Source: Paracoccaceae bacterium
GTDB taxonomy: Bacteria; Pseudomonadota; Alphaproteobacteria; Rhizobiales; Stappiaceae
Assembly: GCA_002709505.1 (NCBI GenBank)
Contig: PARB01000046.1
Span: forward strand, 1-49,750
Direction: 5' to 3'
Length of the DNA stretch: 49,750 nucleotides
The translations under genes and the position numbers were made by a program. Positions 43,260 through 49,750 of this stretch are shown here, piece by piece (the stretch's first letter is position 1; each line of letters begins with the position of its first letter). The notes under the pieces are model-generated. The model worked only from the letters and a program-made list of their open reading frames with translations, did no database searches and was not told where the DNA came from.

Positions 43260-43299
43260 CTATTTCCAAGATAGCGATTATCTATTTGAACAATGATAG
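43260..43299. promoter_or_regulatory. paired CTAT/ATAG sites, candidate LysR binding region
   Basis: CTATTTCCAAGATAG (43260-43274) and CTATTTGAACAATGATAG (43282-43299) are two like-oriented units, each with CTAT...ATAG arms. A further ATAG-N7-CTAT pairing joins them (43271-43285). Two dyads of T-N11-A kind in a divergent gap are the usual LysR layout. Confidence 0.55.
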
Positions 43300-43347
43300 A
43301 GGCGGTGCCACCCTCCGCGCAACACACAGGGAGAGGGGAATCCGCTC

Positions 43348-44214
43348 ATGACGGTTGAAGCGCGGGAGGCGCGGCAACCCTATCTGCTGCTCAGTCCCGC
43401 AATGGTCGCGGTGACGCTGCTGCTTCTGGTGCCGCTCGCTTTCATCGTCGTCTATTCGTTCTGGCTGCGCACGGCGACCGGTGCGGATCAGGCCGGCTTC
43501 TTTCTCGACAACTGGCGCGAGGCGCTGTCCGACGCCTTCTATCGCGACATTCTGCTCAACACGCTGAAGATCGCCGCGATTACCACGCTGGTCTGCGCCA
43601 TCATGGGCTATCCGGCCGCCTATGTGATCGCCCGTTCGCGCGGCAACAAGGCGGTGCTGCTGCTCCTGCTGATGCTGCCGTTCTGGATCAGCTACATCAT
43701 CCGCACCATGTCCTGGATCAACATTCTGGGCGCCTCGGGGGCGATCAACTCGGCGCTGATGTGGCTCGGCATCACCGACGCGCCGATCCAGATGCTCTAC
43801 AACGAGGCGAGCGTGATCCTCGGCCTGGTGCACTTCCTGCTGCCCTTCATGATCCTCAACATCTACGTCAGCCTCGACGGCATCGACACGACGCTGGAGG
43901 ATGCGGCCTGCTCGCTCGGCGCGACGCGCTGGCGCACCTTTCTCGAGGTGACGCTGCCGCTGTCGCTGCCCGGCCTTGCCGCCGGCGGGCTGCTCGCCTT
44001 CGTGCTGGGGGCGGGTACCTACATCACGCCGATCGTGCTCGGCGGACCCACGGACGCCATGTTCGCCAATCTCGTGTTCGAGGCGATCATCACCCAGCTC
44101 AACTGGCCGCTCGGCTCGGCGCTTTCCTTGATGCTGCTCGCCGTGCTCGGCGCACTGGTGCTGCTCTACAACCACTTCCTCGGCATGGGGCAACTGATGA
44201 AGGGGCTTGGCTGA
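43348..44214 (+). CDS. ABC transporter permease, spermidine/putrescine type (PotB-like)
   Basis: A 288-residue inner-membrane permease with six spans and the EAA loop DTTLEDAACSLGATRWRTFL (EAA---G form). PFWISYIIRTMSWINILG and the TYITPIVLGGPTDAMFANLV segment are typical of PotB. A GGGAGAGGGG RBS precedes the ATG. It overlaps the second permease by one base (TGATG). First gene of the LysR-controlled run. Confidence 0.92.
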   Translation: MTVEAREARQPYLLLSPAMVAVTLLLLVPLAFIVVYSFWLRTATGADQAGFFLDNWREALSDAFYRDILLNTLKIAAITTLVCAIMGYPAAYVIARSRGNKAVLLLLLMLPFWISYIIRTMSWINILGASGAINSALMWLGITDAPIQMLYNEASVILGLVHFLLPFMILNIYVSLDGIDTTLEDAACSLGATRWRTFLEVTLPLSLPGLAAGGLLAFVLGAGTYITPIVLGGPTDAMFANLVFEAIITQLNWPLGSALSLMLLAVLGALVLLYNHFLGMGQLMKGLG

Positions 44215-44999
44215 TGGGGTGGCACCTGCTGCGCGGATGGACGGTTCTGGTCTATCTCTTCATGTTCCTGCCGATCCTGGTGGTCGTGCTGTTGAGCTTC
44301 AACGCCAGCCAGTTCGGCAGTTTCCCGATGACCGGCCTGTCGTTTCGCTGGTTCATCGAACTGGCGGAAAACGAGGCGATCCTGCGCGCCTTCCGCACCT
44401 CTATCGTGCTCGGGCTGCTGACCTCGGTGATCTCGACGACCATCGGTGTTCTCGCGAGCCTTGCGCTGGTGCGCTACAACGTGCCGGCGCGCAACGCGAT
44501 CTCGACGCTCCTGATCGCGCCGATCCTGGTGCCGGAGGTGGTGCTGGCCGTGGCGCTGCTGCTCTTCCTCAACGCGCTGTCGGTCAACAAGAGCTTCGGC
44601 CTTCTCCTGGCCGGCCATGTCATCTTCACGCTGCCCTTCGTCATCCTGGTCGTGCAGGCGCGCCTCGTCGGCATCCGCCGGGATGTGGAGGAGGCGGCCA
44701 TGAGCCTGGGCGCGAGCCCGGTGCAGACCTTCTTCCAGGTGACGCTGCCGCTGCTCGCGCCGGCCGTCTTCGCCGGCATGCTGTTCGCCTTCACGATCAG
44801 CTTCGACGACATCACCGGCACGCTGTTCTGGAAGCCGGGCGGCGTCGAGACCGTCCCCACCCAGATCTTCGCCATGCTGCGCAACTCGATCTCTCCGGAA
44901 ATCAACGCGCTCGGCACGGTGATGATTTTCCTGACCGCCGGGTTGCCGCTTGTCGGCATTGCCATCGCCCGGCGGCTGGCGCTCAAGCGCGGCGGCTAG
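44214..44999 (+). CDS. ABC transporter permease, spermidine/putrescine type (PotC-like)
   Basis: A 261-residue permease with PotC character: FMFLPILVVVLLSFNASQFG, FTGLSFRWF-like TGLSFRWFIELAEN, and EAA loop DVEEAAMSLGASPVQTFFQV, then TISFDDITGTLFWKPGG. It pairs with the PotB-like permease to form the membrane channel. Start ATG 44214 overlaps the preceding stop. Confidence 0.92.
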   Translation: MGWHLLRGWTVLVYLFMFLPILVVVLLSFNASQFGSFPMTGLSFRWFIELAENEAILRAFRTSIVLGLLTSVISTTIGVLASLALVRYNVPARNAISTLLIAPILVPEVVLAVALLLFLNALSVNKSFGLLLAGHVIFTLPFVILVVQARLVGIRRDVEEAAMSLGASPVQTFFQVTLPLLAPAVFAGMLFAFTISFDDITGTLFWKPGGVETVPTQIFAMLRNSISPEINALGTVMIFLTAGLPLVGIAIARRLALKRGG

Positions 45000-45045
45000 A
45001 ACCGCGCTGGCACCTCAAGACCTGCACTCCAGAGAGGACTTTGTT

Positions 45046-46185
45046 ATGGACAATACAAAACGTTACGAGCGGTTGCGCGAACGCTACATGAACGGCGGCA
45101 TCGACCGTCGCAGCTTTCTCGGACTGATCGGCGCGGCCGGGCTTGCCTATGGCGTGCAGACGCCGTTCGCGCGCGGCGCGCTGGCAGCAGCCGAGCAGGT
45201 GCGCTTCGACGGCTGGGGCGGCGTGGTCTCCGAGGCCTTCCGCAAGCACGCCTTCGATCCCTACACCGAAAAGACCGGCATCACCGTCGTTGACGGCACT
45301 TTCGGCGGCGGCGACGAGTATCTGTCGCGGGTCAAGGCGAGCCAGCCGGGCGAATACAACATCGCCCACCTGTCCGGCGTGTTCGACTACGCGCGCTACC
45401 ACAATCTCGGCCTGTCTTCGACGCTGAACGAAGACAACATTCCGAACCTGAAATATGTCATTCCCAAGCTGACCGACGTGTTCCGCAAGGTGACCGGCGG
45501 AACGCTCTCCTGCGTTCCTTATGACTATGGCACCACCGGAATTGCCTACAATCGCAAGCATATCTCCGACGAGGAGATGAAGGAGAAGGGCGCCAACATC
45601 CTTCTCGACGAGCGTTTCAAGGGCAAGATCGCCGGCTGGAGCGACTGGCGCACGCGCATCTGGTACGCCTCGCTGCAGACCGGCCAAGACCCGAACGGTG
45701 CGACCGACATGGATGCGATCTGGGAGGCGGTGCGCGCCCATCGCGACCTGCTCCTGAAATACTGGAGTTCCGGTGCGGAGCTGATGAGCCTTCTGGCGGA
45801 AGAGGAAATCTATGTGACCGAGGCCTGGTCGGGCCGCGTCTACGCGCTGCAGGAGCAGGGCCACGACATCGGCTACATGGATCCGCCCAATGGCTTCGGC
45901 TGGCAGGAGTGCCTCTTCGTGATGAAGGGCTCGCCGATGGAGCCTTGCGAGGAACTGCTGAACTTCATGCTGGCGCCGGAGACCTCCATTGCGGTCGCCG
46001 AGGGACAGAACTATCCGCCGGCGCTCGATCCGACCAAGGTCGACCTCGGCAAGAAGATCCCGACGCTTCCGGCCTTCGACCCGACCGGCAAGCTCGACGG
46101 GCTGACCTTCGCCGATCCGGCCTACTGGAACGGCAACGAGCAGGAGTGGTCGAAGCTCTTCGGCCGCATCCAGAAGGGCTACTGA
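45046..46185 (+). CDS. Tat-exported ABC substrate-binding protein, PotD type
   Basis: A 379-residue periplasmic protein. A twin-arginine leader (DRRSFLGLIGAAGLAYGVQT) precedes the mature start EQVRFDGWGGVVSEAFRKHA. Type-2 periplasmic fold segments are VPYDYGTTGIAYNRKHISDE, then GKIAGWSDWRTRIWYAS and EEEIYVTEAWSGRVYALQEQ. PotD-like proteins bind polyamines, but this branch also contains binders of other amines and opine-like compounds. AGAGAGGA RBS upstream. Ligand unknown. Confidence 0.9.
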   Translation: MDNTKRYERLRERYMNGGIDRRSFLGLIGAAGLAYGVQTPFARGALAAAEQVRFDGWGGVVSEAFRKHAFDPYTEKTGITVVDGTFGGGDEYLSRVKASQPGEYNIAHLSGVFDYARYHNLGLSSTLNEDNIPNLKYVIPKLTDVFRKVTGGTLSCVPYDYGTTGIAYNRKHISDEEMKEKGANILLDERFKGKIAGWSDWRTRIWYASLQTGQDPNGATDMDAIWEAVRAHRDLLLKYWSSGAELMSLLAEEEIYVTEAWSGRVYALQEQGHDIGYMDPPNGFGWQECLFVMKGSPMEPCEELLNFMLAPETSIAVAEGQNYPPALDPTKVDLGKKIPTLPAFDPTGKLDGLTFADPAYWNGNEQEWSKLFGRIQKGY

Positions 46186-46193
46186 GCCTGAGC

Positions 46194-46218
46194 GGCGCCG
46201 GCGGGACCCGTCGGCGCC
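46194..46218 (+). other. intercistronic hairpin after the binding-protein gene
   Basis: GGCGCCGGCGGG and CCCGTCGGCGCC pair at 12 positions (one G-U) around a single A (a practical loop of about five). It follows the binding-protein stop by 8 nt and precedes the ATPase gene. Probably stabilises the upstream message. Confidence 0.55.
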
Positions 46219-46251
46219 GACATCTTCCCGATCCTTGAACGGAGTGAGCCC

Positions 46252-47343
46252 GTGGGCGCCGTCACGCTTCAAAACATCGTCAAACGCTTCGGGTCCTTCA
46301 CCGCGGTTCATCCGATGTCGCTGGAGATCCCGGAAGGGTCGTTCGTCAGTCTTCTCGGGCCGTCCGGCTGCGGCAAGACGACCACCTTGCGCATGATCGC
46401 CGGGCTGCTTGACCCGAGCGAGGGCGACATCCAGATCAACGGTCGGCGGATCAACGACGTGCCGATCCACAAGCGCAATCTTGGGCTCGTCTTCCAGAAT
46501 TACGCGCTGTTTCCCCATCGCACGATTGCCGAAAACGTCGCCTTCGGCCTGAAGTTTCGCGGTGTCGACAAGGCGGAGCGCGACGAGCGGGTGAAGAAGG
46601 CGCTCGATCTCGTCCAGCTTCCAGACGTCGGCGACCGCTATCCCAAGCAGCTCTCGGGCGGCCAGCAGCAGCGCATCGCGCTGGCGCGCGCCATCGTCAT
46701 CGAGCCGGACGTGTTGCTGCTCGACGAGCCGCTGTCGGCGCTCGATGCCAATCTGCGCGAGGACATGCGCGTGGAGCTGAAGCGCATCCAGCACCAGATC
46801 GGCATCACCACCGTCTTCGTCACCCACGATCAGGCCGAGGCGCTGGCGCTGTCCGACCGGATCGTGGTGATGAGCAACGGGCGCGTCGAACAGGTCGGTG
46901 CGCCGGAGGACGTCTACACGACCCCGGCAACGGAATTCGTCGCGCGGTTTCTCGGCGCCTCCAACATCCTGCCGTCGACTTGCACGGATGCGGACGGGGC
47001 GACCGTCGCGCTCGAGAATTCCGCCTTCGGCAAGCTGGTCCTGCCGCGCGAGCGCGCGCCGCATGTCTCCGGGCCCGGCGCGGTCAAGCTTGCGGTGCGC
47101 GCCGAGAAGCTCGCCATCGTCGCGCCGGGCGCCGCCGGGGCTCCGGGAGAGGACGAGGTCAGCGTGCCCGGCGTGATCGAGACCGTCGATTACCAGGGTC
47201 TTGCCGCGCGTTATTTCGTGCGCATCGGCAACGAGCAGCTGCAGGCCATCAACATGATCGACGGCAGCCCCTTTGCGGAAGGGGCGGCGGTCGATGTGCG
47301 GCTCAGGCCGCGCGATTGCACCATTCTGGCGGAGGCCGCGTGA
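46252..47343 (+). CDS. ABC transporter ATPase, spermidine/putrescine type (PotA-like)
   Basis: A 363-residue ATPase starting at GTG 46252. Walker A is LGPSGCGKTTTLRMIAG, signature LSGGQQQRIALARAI, Walker B VLLLDEPLSALDANL, then VFVTHDQAEALALSDRI. A C-terminal TOBE-type regulatory domain (about 235-363) is typical of PotA/MalK. It overlaps the aminotransferase gene by one base. It powers the two permeases upstream. Confidence 0.94.
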   Translation: MGAVTLQNIVKRFGSFTAVHPMSLEIPEGSFVSLLGPSGCGKTTTLRMIAGLLDPSEGDIQINGRRINDVPIHKRNLGLVFQNYALFPHRTIAENVAFGLKFRGVDKAERDERVKKALDLVQLPDVGDRYPKQLSGGQQQRIALARAIVIEPDVLLLDEPLSALDANLREDMRVELKRIQHQIGITTVFVTHDQAEALALSDRIVVMSNGRVEQVGAPEDVYTTPATEFVARFLGASNILPSTCTDADGATVALENSAFGKLVLPRERAPHVSGPGAVKLAVRAEKLAIVAPGAAGAPGEDEVSVPGVIETVDYQGLAARYFVRIGNEQLQAINMIDGSPFAEGAAVDVRLRPRDCTILAEAA

Positions 47344-48698
47344 TGAGCGAGCGGGAAAAGAGCCATCTGTTCTACCAGAGCCGGCGGCGGCGGCCGCAGC
47401 TCGACCGGGCGCGCGGCGTCTACATGTGGGATGTCGACGGCAAGCGCTATCTCGACGGCTCCTCCGGCGCGATGGTCTGCAACATCGGTCATTCCAACGA
47501 ACGGGTGCTGGAGGCGATGCGCCGCCAGATGGAGAAGTCGACCTTCGGCTACCGGCTGCATTTCGAGACCGAGCCGGCGGAAAACCTGGCCCGGTTGACG
47601 GCGCAGCAAGCGCCGGAGGGGCTTGAGAAGGTGTTCTTCGTCTCCGGGGGTTCGGAGGCGGTGGAAAGCGCCATCAAGCTTGCCCGGCAATATGCCATCG
47701 CCGTCGGCGAGGCGCAGAGATACAAGGTGATCTCGCGCCAGCCGAGCTATCACGGCTGCACGCTGGGGGCGCTGGCGCTCACCGGCTATGCGCCGCTGAC
47801 AGCGCCCTTCGACCCGATGATGCGGCCGATGCCGAAGATCCCGGCGCCGCGGGCCTATCTCGATCGCCTCGACCCGAACGATCTGGCGACCGGCCATCAC
47901 TATGCCGACATGCTGGAAGCGCGCATCCGCGAGGAGGGGCCGGAGACGGTGCTTGCCTTCATGGTGGAGCCGATCGGCGGCGCCTCGACCGGCGCGCTGG
48001 TGCCGCCCGCCGGTTACACGCAACGCGTCCGCGAGATCTGCGACCGCTACGGCGTGCTGCTGATCCACGACGAGGTGATGTGCGGCGGCGGCCGGACGGG
48101 GCGGTTCTTCGCCGCCGAACACTATGACGTCGCGCCCGACATTCTGGTGGTGTCGAAGGGGTTTGCGGCCGGCTATGCGCCGCTCGGCGCGATGGTCGCG
48201 CATGATCGCGTCGTCGAGCCGGTGCTGGATGCCGGCGGCTTCCTGCATGGCTTCACCTATGCGGGCAATCCGCTCGCCTGCGCCGCCGGCCTCGCCGTAC
48301 TGGAAGAGATCGCGGCGGAGAAACTGTGCGAGAACGCGGCCAGCGTCGGTGCGCTCTTGAAATCGCGGCTCGTTGAACTGATGGGCCGTCACCCGCTGAT
48401 CGGCGACGTGCGTGGGCAAGGGCTGCTGCTCGCCTTCGAACTGGTCGCCGACAAGAGAACCCTTGCGCCGCTTCCGCGCGAGCTCAACGCCTATGACAAG
48501 CTCGTGGAACATGCCTATGACGAGGGGCTGATCCTCTATTCGCGGCGCACGCGCGGCGGCTATGAGGGCGACCACTTCCTCGTCTGCCCGCCGATGATCA
48601 CCACGCCGGAGCAGGTGGACGAGATCATGGACGGGCTGGAGCGCGCGCTTGCGCGGTTCCTTGCCGAGGCGGCCCCCCATCTGCCGCGCGCTGCCTGA
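47343..48698 (+). CDS. class III (omega) aminotransferase
   Basis: A 451-residue PLP enzyme of the acetylornithine/omega-amino acid aminotransferase group. VYMWDVDGKRYLDGSSGAMV opens the fold, FVSGGSEAVESAIKLARQ binds PLP phosphate, D243 in LLIHDEVMCGGGRTG is the pyridine-nitrogen aspartate and K272 in VVSKGFAAGYAPLGAM the Schiff-base lysine. It starts at the ATPase stop (overlap of one base), so it is coupled to the importer and likely acts on the imported amine. Together with the next gene it suggests conversion of a beta-amino acid to a beta-keto acid. Confidence 0.9.
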   Translation: MSEREKSHLFYQSRRRRPQLDRARGVYMWDVDGKRYLDGSSGAMVCNIGHSNERVLEAMRRQMEKSTFGYRLHFETEPAENLARLTAQQAPEGLEKVFFVSGGSEAVESAIKLARQYAIAVGEAQRYKVISRQPSYHGCTLGALALTGYAPLTAPFDPMMRPMPKIPAPRAYLDRLDPNDLATGHHYADMLEARIREEGPETVLAFMVEPIGGASTGALVPPAGYTQRVREICDRYGVLLIHDEVMCGGGRTGRFFAAEHYDVAPDILVVSKGFAAGYAPLGAMVAHDRVVEPVLDAGGFLHGFTYAGNPLACAAGLAVLEEIAAEKLCENAASVGALLKSRLVELMGRHPLIGDVRGQGLLLAFELVADKRTLAPLPRELNAYDKLVEHAYDEGLILYSRRTRGGYEGDHFLVCPPMITTPEQVDEIMDGLERALARFLAEAAPHLPRAA

Positions 48699-48729
48699 TA
48701 TCAGCCGCCTGAAAGATTGCAGACTTCTC

Positions 48730-49656
48730 ATGACAAAAGCCATCATCACCTGCGCGGTGACCGGGTCGATCCACACGCCGACCATGTCGCCGCATCTCCC
48801 GGTCACCGCCAAGGACATCGCCGATCAGGCGGTGGAGGCGGCCGAGGCCGGCGCCGCCATCCTGCACCTGCATGCGCGCGATCCCGAGACGGGCCGCCCG
48901 TCGGCGCTGCCCGACCATTTCCTAGCGTTCCTGCCCGAGATAAACGCGCGCTGCGACGCGGTCTTGAACCTTTCCACCGGCGGCAGCGCGGTGATGACGC
49001 TCGACGACCGGCTCGCCGCGCCGCTGAAGGTCGAGCCGGAGATGTGCTCGCTCAACATGGGCACGATGAATTTCGCGCTCTATCCGATGGCCGCGCGCTA
49101 CGACAGCTGGCTTCACGACTGGGAACAGCCCTTTCTGGAAGGGAGCGACGATCTCGTCTTCAAGAACACCCCGCGCGACATCGCCCGCATTCTCAACGAC
49201 CTCGGCACGGAGCGCGGCGCGCGGTTCGAGTTCGAGTGCTACGACGTCGGCCATCTGCACATGCTGCGGCACTTCGCCGACCGGGGGCTGGTGAAGCCGC
49301 CGTATTTCATCCAGTTCGTCTTCGGCGTGCTCGGCGGGATCGGAGCGGATACGGAAAACCTGATGCACATGAAGCGGATGGCCGACAAGCTCTTCGGCGA
49401 CGACTACATGTTCTCCGTGCTCGCGGCCGGGCGCCAGCAGATTCCCTTCGCCTCGATCTCGGCGGCGATGGGTGGCAATGTGCGCGTCGGGCTGGAGGAC
49501 AGCCTGTTCATCGCCCGTGGCGAGCTTGCGTCTTCCAACGCCGAGCAGGTGCGCAAGATCCGCAGGATCCTGGAAGAGATGGGCCGCGAGATCGCCACAC
49601 CCGACGAGGCGCGGGCGATGCTGGGCCTGAAGGGCGCGGACAAGGTGGCGCTTTGA
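48730..49656 (+). CDS. beta-keto acid cleavage enzyme, BKACE (DUF849) family
   Basis: A 308-residue Zn-dependent TIM-barrel enzyme. BKACE proteins condense a beta-keto acid with acetyl-CoA and split it to acetoacetate plus a new acyl-CoA. The metal site HxH is at H46 and H48 (ILHLHARDPETGRPS), the same positions as in the lysine-fermentation enzyme Kce. R252 and E256 (NVRVGLEDSLF) match the remaining Kce-type Arg and Glu. It is about 30 residues longer than Kce, partly through an insertion near 115-145 (DSWLHDWEQPFLEGSDD). The specific substrate is unknown. Confidence 0.9.
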   Translation: MTKAIITCAVTGSIHTPTMSPHLPVTAKDIADQAVEAAEAGAAILHLHARDPETGRPSALPDHFLAFLPEINARCDAVLNLSTGGSAVMTLDDRLAAPLKVEPEMCSLNMGTMNFALYPMAARYDSWLHDWEQPFLEGSDDLVFKNTPRDIARILNDLGTERGARFEFECYDVGHLHMLRHFADRGLVKPPYFIQFVFGVLGGIGADTENLMHMKRMADKLFGDDYMFSVLAAGRQQIPFASISAAMGGNVRVGLEDSLFIARGELASSNAEQVRKIRRILEEMGREIATPDEARAMLGLKGADKVAL

Positions 49657-49750
49657 GCAACGTCGAGATCATATCCATCCGCCGCGCGGACGCGGAGGAT
49701 GCCGAGCGGCTGAACGCAGCACTCGTCGCGCTGTCGGAGGTGCTCGGCGA
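49653..49750 (+). CDS. start of a GNAT-family acetyltransferase, cut by the window end
   Basis: TTG 49653 overlaps the BKACE stop by four bases (TTGA). The 32 visible residues (SNVEIISIRRADAEDAERLN, then AALVALSEVLG) look like the first strand and helix of a GNAT N-acetyltransferase. It would be the last visible gene of the LysR-ABC-aminotransferase-BKACE run, so it may acetylate a pathway amine. Called from the N-terminus only. Confidence 0.6.
   Translation, partial: MSNVEIISIRRADAEDAERLNAALVALSEVLG

Noticed and set aside
44983-47064. A 693-codon minus-strand frame opposite the PotD- and PotA-like genes
   Set aside because: Shadow of genes with full Walker and binding-protein motifs.

Overview
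The window is a GC-rich, densely packed chromosomal segment. It looks alphaproteobacterial, most likely Hyphomicrobiales and possibly a Stappia/Roseibium-like lineage. Supporting signs are the rpiA - DUF2059 - gor block, a PaaX/TetR-controlled phenylacetate region that uses PaaN instead of the PaaZ fusion, a two-hairpin extragenic repeat of a kind common in alphaproteobacteria, and many Tat-type leaders. No rRNA, tRNA, CRISPR array, phage or insertion sequence was seen. The genus is an inference; the class is fairly secure.

Layout, left part (1-22 kb): a PAS/GGDEF signalling protein cut by the left edge, a phosphoglycolate phosphatase, a soluble chemoreceptor carrying a PilZ domain, rpiA, a DUF2059 protein, glutathione reductase, a MarR regulator with a small membrane protein, a class V aminotransferase, a gamma-glutamylcyclotransferase-like protein, a BCCT transporter, a higBA toxin-antitoxin locus whose toxin has an in-frame stop, an RND efflux pump with its adaptor and PadR regulator, a small membrane protein, and puuE-type allantoinase.

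Middle part (21-40 kb): a phenylacetate catabolic region in two halves. Half one is paaX followed by paaABCDE, the ring-epoxidising complex. Its promoter is framed by an inverted repeat with a 27-nt gap, the same gap as the E. coli PaaX operator. Half two is a divergent pair: paaG-paaI-paaK-paaR (TetR) rightward, and paaN followed by a branched-chain-amino-acid-type ABC transporter (K-H-M-G-F) leftward. A TetR-like palindrome lies between them. The two halves are separated by a secreted protein, a Tat-exported flavin amine oxidase and a CHASE4-type diguanylate cyclase. Together they would import phenylacetate, activate it, epoxidise and isomerise the ring, and oxidise the opened product. The ring-opening hydratase and the later beta-oxidation genes are not in the window.

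Right part (40-49.75 kb): a Tat-leader protein of unknown function, an ornithine cyclodeaminase-family enzyme, then a LysR regulator divergent from an operon-like run: two permeases, a Tat-exported binding protein and an ATPase of the spermidine/putrescine type, a class III aminotransferase, a beta-keto acid cleavage enzyme (BKACE) and the start of a GNAT acetyltransferase. This reads as a complete uptake-and-breakdown module for an amino compound whose identity cannot be told from sequence; it is the best candidate here for an undescribed pathway.
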